The notes under the pieces were generated by a model. That model was not told the DNA's origin. It was given only the letters and a program-made list of their open reading frames with translations, and did not search any database. DNA of 64,000 nucleotides, taken from NCBI RefSeq assembly GCF_003337565.1, contig NZ_QPJL01000011.1:1-64000 (forward strand). Direction: 5' to 3'. Below, piece by piece: positions 25,478-33,637 of the stretch (the stretch's first letter is position 1; every line of letters begins with the position of its first letter). This DNA comes from Paracoccus lutimaris. Its GTDB lineage: Bacteria; Pseudomonadota; Alphaproteobacteria; Rhodobacterales; Rhodobacteraceae. The translations under genes and the position numbers were made by a program.

Positions 25478-26260
25478 TCACAGGCGTGGCGTCATTGCCG
25501 CGAGCATGTCGTCATGCAGCCCCTGCCGCGCCACGATCAGCCCGTCATTCAGCGCCGAGGGGGTGTTGAAGCGCAGGGGCTGGCCCGAAAGGTCGCTGGC
25601 CAGACAGCCCGCGCGCCGTGCGATCAGCGCCCCCGCCGCGATGTCCCATTCCCATGCCGGACGGACCGTCAGCGCGGCGTCAAAGCGTCCTTCGGCCACC
25701 AGACACAGCCGCCAGGCCAGTGAGGGGCGAAAACTGCGCTTGATCGGCGGCGCGACGCCCCGCCAATGCACCGGATCAAGGCCGGGCATGCCGGTCAGCA
25801 CATCGGCGCCATCAAAGCCGTGATGCGATGCCAGGATCGGCGCGCCATTCAGCAGCGCCGGGCCGTGTTCCTGCGCGGCATAGGTCAGGTCCTGCGCAGG
25901 CAGATGCACCACGGCGGCGATGATCTCGTGCCCGCGCGCGATGGCCAGCGAATGCGAAAAGCCGGTCTGGCCGTCGATAAAAGCGCGGGTGCCGTCGATC
26001 GGGTCGATAATGAAGCAATGCTCAAACGCCAGCCGCGCCGGGTCGTCGGGGCTTTCCTCGCTGAGCCAGCCGTAATCGGGGCGGGCCTCGCGCAGCAGGC
26101 GTTCCAGATGCGCGTTCACGGCCAGATCGGCCTCGGTCACCGGGCCGGCGCCATCGGGTTTGTCCCAGACCTGCGGATCGCGGCGCCAGTGACGCAGCGC
26201 GATCTGGCCGGCCTCATGGGCGGCCTGTTCCAGCAAGATCAGGTCATCAGCCGCCGGCAA
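25478..26260 (-). CDS. inositol-monophosphatase-family phosphatase, CysQ-like 3'(2'),5'-bisphosphate nucleotidase
   Basis: 260 residues from a TTG at 26260 lying inside the end of pmbA (14-base overlap in another frame). Metal-binding motifs of the superfamily: E in WLSEESPDDP, FIIDPIDGTRAFIDGQTGFS (DPIDGT core) and WEWDIAAGALIARRAG. CysQ removes the 3'-phosphate of PAP formed in sulfate assimilation; the family also contains inositol phosphatases, so the assignment is by overall pattern and length. Confidence 0.82.
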   Translation of the reverse strand: MPAADDLILLEQAAHEAGQIALRHWRRDPQVWDKPDGAGPVTEADLAVNAHLERLLREARPDYGWLSEESPDDPARLAFEHCFIIDPIDGTRAFIDGQTGFSHSLAIARGHEIIAAVVHLPAQDLTYAAQEHGPALLNGAPILASHHGFDGADVLTGMPGLDPVHWRGVAPPIKRSFRPSLAWRLCLVAEGRFDAALTVRPAWEWDIAAGALIARRAGCLASDLSGQPLRFNTPSALNDGLIVARQGLHDDMLAAMTPRL

Positions 26261-27599
26261 CGGTCATTCCCTCGACCAGCAGGCTGGGGACGCGCAGGGC
26301 GCGCCAGTCGGGCAGATCATTGGCGGCGGTGATATGGCTCAGCATCTGGCGCAGGTTGCCGGCGATGGTGCATTCGTTGACGGCATAGGCGATCTCGCCG
26401 TTCTCGACCCAGAAGCCGGCGGCGCCGCGCGAATAATCCCCGGTCGTCGCGTTGATCGAGGCCCCCAGCATCGAGGTCACCACCAGCCCGCGTCCCATCT
26501 CGCGGATCATCTGATCGCGGCTGAGCGGGCCTGCTGTCAGTTCCAGGTTGGTGACCCCGGGCGAGGGCGGGCTGCCCGCGCTGCGCATGGCGCTGGCGGT
26601 CGAGGGCATGCCCAGTTTGCGCCCGGTGGCCAGATCCAGCGTCCAGCCCTGCAGGATGCCGTCGGCGACGATCAGGCGCGGTGCGGTCGCCAGCCCCTCG
26701 GCGTCAAACAGGCGCGAGCCGCCGCGACGCGGCAGATGCGGGTTCTCGTACAGGTCAAAGCCGGGGGGCAGGACGGCCTCGCCCAGGGCATTGCGCAGCC
26801 AGCTTGCGCCACGCGCGATGGCGGTGCCGCTGACGGCATTGACCAGATGGCTGATCAGCCCGCCCGAGACACGCTCGTCATAAAGGATGGGAAAGGCGCC
26901 GGTCGGCGGCTTTCTTGCGCCGCGCCGGGCGATGGTGCGTTCGCCGGCCAGGCGGCCGATTTCCTCGGGGCTGGGCATGTCGCTGGCATGCAGGCGGCTT
27001 TCGCCGGCCCAGTCCCGTTCCATCCGCAGGCCCTCGCCGGTGATGGCGACGGTGGACAGGCTGTGGCTGCTGCGCCCGTATCCGGCCGAGAACCCGTTCG
27101 AGGCCCCCAGCCAGAACCGGGTCATCGAATGGCTGGCACTGGCGGATTCGGTCTTTGAGACGCCCTCGACCGCCAGCGCTGCGGCCTCGGCGCGCAGGGC
27201 GCGGTCCTGCAGGGTTGCGGGGTCCGGCTCGGGCGAATTGTCGATCAGGTCCAGCCGGCGGCTGTCGGTATCGCGCGCCAGCTGATCCGGCTCGGCCAGC
27301 CCCAGCGTGTCGTCGACGGGCGCCTCGCGGGCCATGGCGACGGCGCGGGCGGCCATTTCCGTGATCGTGCGCTCCGAATGATCCGAGGCCGAGACGCAGG
27401 CCTGCCGCCCGCCCAGCAGCACCCGCAGGCCGATCTCGACACCCTCGGCGCGTTCGGCATGCTCCAGCCCGCCGGCCCGGACATCGACCGAGACGGCGCT
27501 GGCCGCGACGGCGACAGCATCGGCCTGATCGGCACCCGAACGGGCGGCGGCGGCCAAAAGCGCCTGCGTCAGGGCCTCAAGCTGCGGAAAATCGGGCAT
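26247..27599 (-). CDS. pmbA: TldD/PmbA-family protein, PmbA
   Basis: 450 residues. PmbA with TldD forms a metalloprotease that trims modified peptides (microcin B17) and helps degrade CcdA. Family pattern: GLEHAERAEGVEIGLRVLLG near the N-terminus, VSGGLISHLVNAVSGTAIAR, and the C-terminal GAAGFWVENGEIAYAVNECT. It lacks the HExxxH zinc motif, as PmbA should, since that sits in TldD; tldD is not in the window. Overlaps the CysQ-like gene. Confidence 0.9.
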   Translation of the reverse strand: MPDFPQLEALTQALLAAAARSGADQADAVAVAASAVSVDVRAGGLEHAERAEGVEIGLRVLLGGRQACVSASDHSERTITEMAARAVAMAREAPVDDTLGLAEPDQLARDTDSRRLDLIDNSPEPDPATLQDRALRAEAAALAVEGVSKTESASASHSMTRFWLGASNGFSAGYGRSSHSLSTVAITGEGLRMERDWAGESRLHASDMPSPEEIGRLAGERTIARRGARKPPTGAFPILYDERVSGGLISHLVNAVSGTAIARGASWLRNALGEAVLPPGFDLYENPHLPRRGGSRLFDAEGLATAPRLIVADGILQGWTLDLATGRKLGMPSTASAMRSAGSPPSPGVTNLELTAGPLSRDQMIREMGRGLVVTSMLGASINATTGDYSRGAAGFWVENGEIAYAVNECTIAGNLRQMLSHITAANDLPDWRALRVPSLLVEGMTVAGG

Positions 27600-27624
27600 G
27601 GATCGGCTCTCCTCGGATGCAAGA

Positions 27625-27655
27625 CGGGGGCCGCGACTTGAACGTCCGGCCCCCG
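27625..27655 (-). terminator. hairpin after the DUF2125 gene
   Basis: CGGGGGCCG at 27625-27633 and CGGCCCCCG at 27647-27655, a 9-bp perfect stem with a 13-base loop, 48 bases past the DUF2125 stop on the minus strand. No good T run, so a weak or factor-assisted terminator. Confidence 0.45.
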
Positions 27656-27702
27656 CAGTGTCTTTGTGTCAGGGCGCGGCGGCAGCCACGCCCCGGTCCC
27701 GA

Positions 27703-29331
27703 TTACTGGATCTGCTGGCCATTGGCAAAGATCGAGCCATCTTCCTTGAATTCCAGATCGGTCGTCAGCTTGTCCTCGCCTTCGGTCACCGGCTTGGCGA
27801 ACATCGCCAGCATCATGCGCACGCCCATGATCTGATCCTCGGGGATCAGGCCCATGCTGGCCAGTTTGTCGATCAGCCCGTTCACGCCCTCATATTCGGC
27901 CTTGATCTGGCCGACCGGCGGCGCGGAGGCGATGTCGGTGCCTTCGACGGCTTTCAGCTCACCCGTGGCGGTGACCTTGGCACCCAGCATGTTCAACGCG
28001 AACTGATTGATCGTCATTTCGGTCGGCAGCAGCGGCTCGGGCGCGGCTTCCGACAGGGCATCCGGCGTGGCGGTGTCGGTGGTGCCGGCTTCGGGCACGG
28101 CCGGCGTTTCGGCGCTGTCCATATCCGTATCGGCCGGCTCGGCGCCCGGCATCACCTGCTCGGCCATGGTCGCGGGGTCGAACAGGTCGGCATTGACCTG
28201 CATCAGCCCGGTCAGGTCCAGATCCAGCGAGGCCGGATCGCGCGGCAGCACGCCCTGAGCGTCGAACAGGCCCCAGATCTCGTCGCCCAGCGTCAGCCCG
28301 CCCAGCGAATAGGCGAATTTGAACGGCTGTGCCGCATCCGCCTTCATCACCGGCAATTGCAGGTCGAAGCTGGCGCTGTCGGCGGCATATTTGATCGGGA
28401 AGGGCATGTCCGCGGTGGTCAGCTCGAAGGCCGCCTGACCGGAGTTGCCCTGATAGACAAGCCCGTCCTGCGACATGGCGAAGGTCAGGTCGAAACCCTT
28501 GGCGTCATATTTGCCGGCGGCGGTCTGCGCCTGGCCATCGACCGGCTTGGCGGCGAAATCGAACATCGCGGCGGTGGCGCCGAACTTGACGGTGCCGTCA
28601 AGGATCAGGCCGGCCTTGAGCGCCGCGTTCAGGTCCTTGGCCAGATCCGAGCCGCTGGGCAGGCTCATCTTGCCGACCATGTCCAGACCGGCCATGTCGC
28701 CGCTGAACTTGACCCGGTCGCCGCCCTCATCGGTCACGTCGCCGGTAAAGGTCAGGCTTTCCGATTTGAAATCATAGTCGTATTTCGCGGTCGTCCCGGC
28801 GACATTGTGCATCTTGCCGGTGCTGTTCTTCAGGCTGAACTTGATCGGCAGCGGCTGTTCCTTGCCGTCGCTTTTCATCGTGGTCAGGGTGATGTCCATG
28901 ACCGGATAGTCAAGCTCATGCGTCATGTCCTCGGCCGCGCCCGAGGTCACCATGGCGTTGCCCGCCACGTCCACGGTGAAATTCGCGCTGAAATCCCGGG
29001 CATCGGAATCGGTGCCGCTGAAGCTGCCGGTCATCTGGTCGGCATAGACCGTGCGCACCTTGCCGTCGCCGGTTTCGGTCATGGTGATCTGCGGCACGGT
29101 CAGGGTCATCTGGCCGGTGGTGGCGGGGTCGCCATCCTCGGTGCTCACGGTCACGTCGGTGAGGGTCAGCGTGTCGCCGGCCTGCTCGCGCTTGCCTTCC
29201 TTGATCTGGTAGCCGGCCGAGCTGTAATAATCGACCCAGGACTGCCAGACCTGCTCGGAGGTCACATCGGCGAAAGCCGGGGCGGTCATCGCAGCCAGCG
29301 CGAGGGCCGAGCTTGTCAGTCGCAGGTTCAT
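27703..29331 (-). CDS. DUF2125 periplasmic protein
   Basis: 542 residues from the ATG at 29331, which gives a clean signal peptide (LRLTSSALALAAMTAPAFAD); a frame from 29388 adds 19 residues without RBS or signal logic. The body matches DUF2125: EQVWQSWVDYYSSAGYQIKE at the start of the mature protein and a long run of beta-strand repeats. It contains an acidic Pro/Ala/Thr/Asp-rich insertion at about 400-440 (MDSAETPAVPEAGTTDTATP). Likely periplasmic; function unknown. It is common in Rhodobacterales and rhizobia. Divergent from the enoyl-CoA hydratase gene. Confidence 0.8.
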   Translation of the reverse strand: MNLRLTSSALALAAMTAPAFADVTSEQVWQSWVDYYSSAGYQIKEGKREQAGDTLTLTDVTVSTEDGDPATTGQMTLTVPQITMTETGDGKVRTVYADQMTGSFSGTDSDARDFSANFTVDVAGNAMVTSGAAEDMTHELDYPVMDITLTTMKSDGKEQPLPIKFSLKNSTGKMHNVAGTTAKYDYDFKSESLTFTGDVTDEGGDRVKFSGDMAGLDMVGKMSLPSGSDLAKDLNAALKAGLILDGTVKFGATAAMFDFAAKPVDGQAQTAAGKYDAKGFDLTFAMSQDGLVYQGNSGQAAFELTTADMPFPIKYAADSASFDLQLPVMKADAAQPFKFAYSLGGLTLGDEIWGLFDAQGVLPRDPASLDLDLTGLMQVNADLFDPATMAEQVMPGAEPADTDMDSAETPAVPEAGTTDTATPDALSEAAPEPLLPTEMTINQFALNMLGAKVTATGELKAVEGTDIASAPPVGQIKAEYEGVNGLIDKLASMGLIPEDQIMGVRMMLAMFAKPVTEGEDKLTTDLEFKEDGSIFANGQQIQ

Positions 29332-29414
29332 CTCATTACCTTTCCAAAACGAGAATTGCATGGGAAATGCTTGCCGGGCTTTTGGCATAGCCGGCGCGCG
29401 GGTCCAAGGAGGAT

Positions 29415-30035
29415 ATGATGATCACCACGGGTTTTGCCCAAGGAACTGGCCGGATCGTGATCGACCGCCCGGACAAGGCCAATGCCCTGACCGAGGCGAT
29501 GCTGCGCGACCTGACCGCCGGTTTTGACGATCTGGCGGCGCGGGACGACCTGCGGGCGGTGATCCTGACCGGCAGGGGGGCGGTGTTTTCCGCCGGCGCC
29601 GATCTGGCGGACGCCAGAAACGGGCTGGCGGTGTCGCCGGAATGGGAGAGGCTTTCGGCGCGGGTGGCCTCGATGCCCTGCCTGACCATCGCGGCGCTGA
29701 ACGGCACGGCGGCGGGCGGATCGCTGGGCATGGTCTTGGCCTGCGACCTGCGGCTGGCGGTGCCGCAGGCGAAATTCTTCTATCCGGTCATGCGCTTGGG
29801 CTTTCTGCCCCGGCCCGGCGACCCCGAGCGGCTGACGGCGCTGATCGGCCCCGCGCGCGCCAGGATGATCCTGATGGCCGGGCAGAAGATCCCCGCCGAC
29901 GAGGCGCTGGCCTGGGGGCTGGTCGATCGGCTGGTCCCGGCCGAGGATCTGCTGGACACGGCCGAGGCCATGGCCACCGACGCCCTTGGCGCCAGCCGCG
30001 AACATGTCGTGGCGATCAAGTCGCTGATCCGCTGA
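29415..30035 (+). CDS. enoyl-CoA hydratase/isomerase family protein, short form
   Basis: 206 residues, about 50 shorter than ordinary crotonases; the C-terminal helices are truncated or compact. Oxyanion-hole region AVFSAGADLADA and the second oxyanion loop NGTAAGGSLGMVLACDLRLA are present. The usual catalytic Glu position (equivalent to Glu144 of the rat enzyme) shows no clear Glu; YPVMRLGFLPRPGDPERL is there instead. It may be an isomerase or a hydrolase type. Substrate unknown. Stands alone as a plus-strand gene divergent from DUF2125. Confidence 0.78.
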   Translation: MMITTGFAQGTGRIVIDRPDKANALTEAMLRDLTAGFDDLAARDDLRAVILTGRGAVFSAGADLADARNGLAVSPEWERLSARVASMPCLTIAALNGTAAGGSLGMVLACDLRLAVPQAKFFYPVMRLGFLPRPGDPERLTALIGPARARMILMAGQKIPADEALAWGLVDRLVPAEDLLDTAEAMATDALGASREHVVAIKSLIR

Positions 30036-30125
30036 GCCTCTGCCCGGCGAAATGCGCGAGCCAGCGCCCCCGGTCGCGCATCACGGCCGGGGCTGCGACA
30101 AGTTGTCGCGGGTCTCTGGCAGGGG

Positions 30126-30467
30126 TCAGGCGTAGGCGGCCTGTTTGCCGAAATGCACGCAGAGCATGTAATAGATGACCGCGCGATACTTGTTGCGGTT
30201 GCTGCTGCCGTATTTCGCCAGCACGTCCTGAATGGCCGCGTCCAGCGCCGGGCCATCTGCCAGCCCCAGTTTCTTTACCAGATAGCTGGTCTTGACCCGC
30301 TCGACCTCGGTCTTGTCCGAGCCCGAGACGGTCTCGGCATCGGCATTGTAGATCGACGGCCCGCAGCCGATGACCACCTTGGTCAACAGGTCCATGTCAG
30401 GCGAAACGCCCAGCTTGTCCTTCATGTCTGCGGCATATTTTGCGATCAGATCGTCGCGCTTGCTCAT
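30126..30467 (-). CDS. DUF2853-family small protein
   Basis: 113 residues; matches DUF2853: MSKRDDLIAKYAADMKDKLG, KTSYLVKKLGLADGPALDA and SSNRNKYRAVIYYMLCVHFG near the end. All-helical, soluble, function unknown. The only ribosome-site-like sequence (GGGGGGA, six bases before the ATG) is buried in the hairpin at 30474-30504, so translation may be controlled by RNA folding. Confidence 0.8.
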   Translation of the reverse strand: MSKRDDLIAKYAADMKDKLGVSPDMDLLTKVVIGCGPSIYNADAETVSGSDKTEVERVKTSYLVKKLGLADGPALDAAIQDVLAKYGSSNRNKYRAVIYYMLCVHFGKQAAYA

Positions 30468-30473
30468 ATCTAG

Positions 30474-30504
30474 TCCCCCCGGATGGTTTTTCTATCCGGG
30501 GGGA
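30474..30504 (-). promoter_or_regulatory. hairpin sequestering the DUF2853 ribosome site
   Basis: Perfect 11-bp inverted repeat TCCCCCCGGAT / ATCCGGGGGGA with a 9-base U/A-rich loop, six bases upstream of the DUF2853 ATG on the minus strand. The 3' arm (GGGGGGA) is the only possible Shine-Dalgarno sequence. No T run follows on the minus strand, arguing against a simple ahcY terminator; RNA thermometer or attenuation-like control is an inference. Confidence 0.6.
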
Positions 30505-30554
30505 GCCTAGCGTGCGGTCTGCAAATATCAACCCAAACCGTGGGTCGTCAGGGA

Positions 30555-31946
30555 TCAGTAGCGGTAATGATCCGATTTGAACGGGCCTTCGGGGGTCACG
30601 CCGATATAGGCGGCCTGCTCGGGCGAAAGCTGGGTCAGCTTGACGCCGATCTTGTCCAGATGCAGGCGGGCGACCTTTTCATCCAGCGCCTTGGGCAGGA
30701 TATAGACGCCCGGAGCGTATTCATCGCCCTTGGTCCACAGTTCGATCTGGGCCAGCACCTGGTTGGTGAAGCTCGCCGACATCACGAAGGACGGATGGCC
30801 GGTGGCGTTGCCAAGGTTCAGAAGGCGCCCTTCCGACAGCAGGATGATGCGCGCGCCCGAGGGCATCTCGATCATGTCCACCTGGTCCTTGATGTTGGTC
30901 CATTTGTGGTTCTTCAGCGCGGCGACCTGAATTTCATTGTCGAAATGGCCGATATTGCCGACGATGGCCATGTCCTTCATCGCGCGCACATGCTCGATGC
31001 GGATCACGTCCTTGTTGCCGGTGGTGGTGATGAAGATGTCGGCGCTGTCGACCACATCCTCAAGCGTGACCACCTCAAAGCCGTCCATGGCGGCCTGCAG
31101 GGCGCAGATCGGATCGACCTCGGTCACTTTCACGCGGGCGCCGGCGCCGCGCAGGGATGCGGCCGAGCCCTTGCCCACGTCGCCGTAACCGCAGACCACG
31201 GCGACCTTGCCGGCCATCATCACGTCGGTGGCGCGGCGGATGCCGTCCACCAGCGATTCCTTGCAGCCGTATTTGTTGTCGAATTTCGACTTGGTGACGC
31301 TGTCATTGACGTTGATCGCCGGGAAGGGCAGCAGCCCTTTCTTGTGCAGGTCGTAAAGACGGTGCACGCCGGTGGTGGTTTCCTCGCTGACGCCCTGAAT
31401 GGCGTCGCGCTGCTTGGTGAACCAGCCGGGCGATTGGGCCAGACGCTTCTTGATCTGGGCGAAAAGGGCTTCTTCCTCGTCGCTGGTCGGGGTCTCGATC
31501 AGGCCGGTTTCACCGGCTTCGACGCGGGCGCCCAAGAGGACATACATGGTGGCGTCGCCGCCATCGTCCAGGATCATGTTCGCCGGGCCGTCAGTGAACT
31601 GGAAGATCTGGTCGGTATAGGTCCAGTATTCGGGCAGGGTCTCGCCCTTGATGGCAAAGACCGGGATGCCGGCCGCGGCAATCGCCGCCGCCGCGTGATC
31701 CTGGGTTGAGAAGATGTTGCACGAGGCCCAGCGGACCTCGGCGCCAAGCGCGGTCAGGGTTTCGATCAGGACGGCGGTCTGGATGGTCATGTGCAGCGAA
31801 CCGGCGATGCGCGCGCCTTTCAGCGGCTGGCTGGCGCCATATTCGGCGCGCAGCGCCATCAGGCCCGGCATCTCGGTTTCGGCGATGTCCAGTTCCTTGC
31901 GGCCGAAGGCGGCCAGCGTGATGTCCTTGATGATATGATCGGCCAT
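30555..31946 (-). CDS. ahcY: S-adenosylhomocysteine hydrolase (adenosylhomocysteinase)
   Basis: 463 residues from the ATG at 31946 ([20 protein letters not shown]), the family's usual start; a frame from 31961 adds five residues. Splits S-adenosylhomocysteine into adenosine and homocysteine in the methyl cycle. NAD-binding loop [12 protein letters not shown]; substrate region [21 protein letters not shown]-terminus [20 protein letters not shown] ending in the conserved KSDHYRY. Complete, cytoplasmic. 80 bases upstream is the end of a small periplasmic-protein gene on the same strand. Confidence 0.97.
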   Translation of the reverse strand: MADHIIKDITLAAFGRKELDIAETEMPGLMALRAEYGASQPLKGARIAGSLHMTIQTAVLIETLTALGAEVRWASCNIFSTQDHAAAAIAAAGIPVFAIKGETLPEYWTYTDQIFQFTDGPANMILDDGGDATMYVLLGARVEAGETGLIETPTSDEEEALFAQIKKRLAQSPGWFTKQRDAIQGVSEETTTGVHRLYDLHKKGLLPFPAINVNDSVTKSKFDNKYGCKESLVDGIRRATDVMMAGKVAVVCGYGDVGKGSAASLRGAGARVKVTEVDPICALQAAMDGFEVVTLEDVVDSADIFITTTGNKDVIRIEHVRAMKDMAIVGNIGHFDNEIQVAALKNHKWTNIKDQVDMIEMPSGARIILLSEGRLLNLGNATGHPSFVMSASFTNQVLAQIELWTKGDEYAPGVYILPKALDEKVARLHLDKIGVKLTQLSPEQAAYIGVTPEGPFKSDHYRY

Positions 31947-32026
31947 GAGGCACCTTTGCAAATACGGTTGCCGGCGCCTTTAGCATCCCGCGCCCGTCTC
32001 TGCAAATCGGCCGGTGACAGATCCCG

Positions 32027-32464
32027 TCAGCCGTTCAGCCCGGCCTTGGTAAAGAACTCCTGCGGGCTGGTTCCGTCGCTATAGCCGATGCCCGAGGCGA
32101 TGACGCAGCTGGTCGCATCGGCGCGGTCCAGCACCATGGTCCATGTGCCCATCAACTCGGACCCCCACAGCACCATGCCTTGCGCGGCGGTGGCGATCTT
32201 TTCCTCGCCGAAATCATGGGTCAGCGTGCGCTCGACCTCGGCGCGATGGTCGCACCAAGGCTGGTCGCCCGCTGCCTGATCCGACAGCGGCAGGCTGCGC
32301 GCCATCTCGGCCACGGCATGCGGGTCCATCCCCGCCATGGCCGACCAGCCGCGCGGCGCGGCCAGATTGTCCTCGCGCGAGGTGATGGCGGCGCTGGCCG
32401 GCAGGGCAAGCGCCAGCGCCAAGAGCGCGGTGGGGGCAATTCGGGTCATCTGCGGCATCTTCAT
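32027..32464 (-). CDS. small periplasmic protein of unknown function
   Basis: 145 residues from the ATG at 32464; this start gives a signal peptide (RIAPTALLALALALPASAA), while the longer open frame does not. Two cysteines in the mature part (in DQPWCDHRAEVERTLTHDFG and ADATSCVIASGIGYS) could form a disulfide. The end (SPQEFFTKAGLNG) is polar. I do not recognise a named family. Same strand as ahcY with an 80-base gap, so possibly co-transcribed; divergent from glk. Confidence 0.65.
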   Translation of the reverse strand: MKMPQMTRIAPTALLALALALPASAAITSREDNLAAPRGWSAMAGMDPHAVAEMARSLPLSDQAAGDQPWCDHRAEVERTLTHDFGEEKIATAAQGMVLWGSELMGTWTMVLDRADATSCVIASGIGYSDGTSPQEFFTKAGLNG

Positions 32465-32624
32465 CGTCAAAACCTTTCGCTTGCGCGTCTGAGTCTCGGG
32501 ACAAAACCCGCAAAATCCCGCTTGGGTTCCCGAAAGGTTCCCCTCGCCCCGGTTTGCGAGCGCTAGCAGAGCGCCCGGCGATCGCCTAAAACGGGCGCTG
32601 AATATGGTGCAGGGGGGAAAGATC

Positions 32625-33551
32625 ATGGCGTTCTTGCTGGCAGATGTGGGGGGCACCAATGCGCGCATGGCGCTGGCGCGAAACGGCGCCATCGACAGCG
32701 CGACGATCACACGCTTTCGCGGCGATGATCACGCCAGTTTCGACGAGGTGGTGCGGATTTATCTGGACCAGCAGGGCAATCCCGCCATCGAGGCGGTCTG
32801 CATCGATGTGGCGGGCCCGGTTTCGGGCGGCGCGGCGCGGCTGACCAACCGCGACTGGGACTTCACCGAGGAACGGCTGTGCCAGTTGACCGGCGCCAGC
32901 CGCGCTCGGCTGATCAACGACCTGCTCGCGCTTGGTTATGCGACGCCGGCGCTGGATGGCGAGGCGGCGGGCTTTCTGCGCCTTGGGCCGCAGGGGGTCG
33001 CCACCAACGGCCAGCGGCTGGTGGTGAATGCCGGCACCGGCTTCAATGTCTGCGCGGTCAAGGTGCTGCCCGATGGCGGCATCGCCTGCCTTGAGGCCGA
33101 GGAGGGGCATACCCGCCTGCCGCTGTCGATCGCCCAACCGCTGATCGAAATCCTGGGCGAGGAAGACGCCGCCAAGCATGATTCGGTCGAGGAGCTGTTT
33201 GCCGGCCGCGGTCTGGCGCGGCTGCATTCGCTGCGCGCCAAGGTGCCGCTGGTCCGGGCCGAGGTGGTGGTTGCCGCCGCCGCCAATGGCGATACCGAGG
33301 CCGAGGCGACCTGCGCGCTTTACGCCCGCCTGTTCGGGCTTTTGTGCCGCGAACTTGCGCTGCGCTTCATGCCGATGGAGGGGATGTTCCTTGCCGGCAG
33401 CGTCGCGCGCTCCTGCACCGACCGCTTCGCGATCTTCGAGGAAGCGTTCCTGTCGGATCCGCTGATGGACAGGATCACCCGGGCGGTGCCGATCGGGGTC
33501 ATCCGTGACGACATGGCCGCATTGCATGGCTGTCTTGCCGCGATCCGCTGA
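32625..33551 (+). CDS. glk: glucokinase (Glk family)
   Basis: 308 residues from the ATG at 32625, the second of two in-frame ATGs; MAFLLADVGGTNARMAL is the standard start. Phosphorylates glucose with ATP. Phosphate-binding loop DVGGTNAR at 7-14, catalytic segment SRARLINDLLALGYATPAL (Asp in NDL), second ATP loop VVNAGTGFNVCAV, and Glu in CLEAEEGHTRLPL. Non-ROK bacterial glucokinase type (about 320 residues). Transcribed alone; weak terminator at 33557. Confidence 0.92.
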   Translation: MAFLLADVGGTNARMALARNGAIDSATITRFRGDDHASFDEVVRIYLDQQGNPAIEAVCIDVAGPVSGGAARLTNRDWDFTEERLCQLTGASRARLINDLLALGYATPALDGEAAGFLRLGPQGVATNGQRLVVNAGTGFNVCAVKVLPDGGIACLEAEEGHTRLPLSIAQPLIEILGEEDAAKHDSVEELFAGRGLARLHSLRAKVPLVRAEVVVAAAANGDTEAEATCALYARLFGLLCRELALRFMPMEGMFLAGSVARSCTDRFAIFEEAFLSDPLMDRITRAVPIGVIRDDMAALHGCLAAIR

Positions 33552-33556
33552 AAAAA

Positions 33557-33570
33557 GCCCGGTTTCGGGC
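33557..33570 (+). terminator. small hairpin after glk
   Basis: GCCCG-GTTT-CGGGC, a 5-bp stem preceded by AAAAAA and followed by a loosely T-rich stretch (CTGTGTCTGGATTTTG). A weak terminator candidate just after the glk stop. Confidence 0.45.
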
Positions 33571-33637
33571 ACTGTGTCTGGATTTTGTTAACCTTCCCTG
33601 CAATGCTGCTGCAAAACCGCGACAAGCAGGGCAGGCA

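Noticed and set aside
31947-32026. Possible SAH riboswitch upstream of ahcY
   Set aside because: The 80 bases lack the conserved features that I know of that class, and the class is best known from beta- and gammaproteobacteria; nothing to support it.
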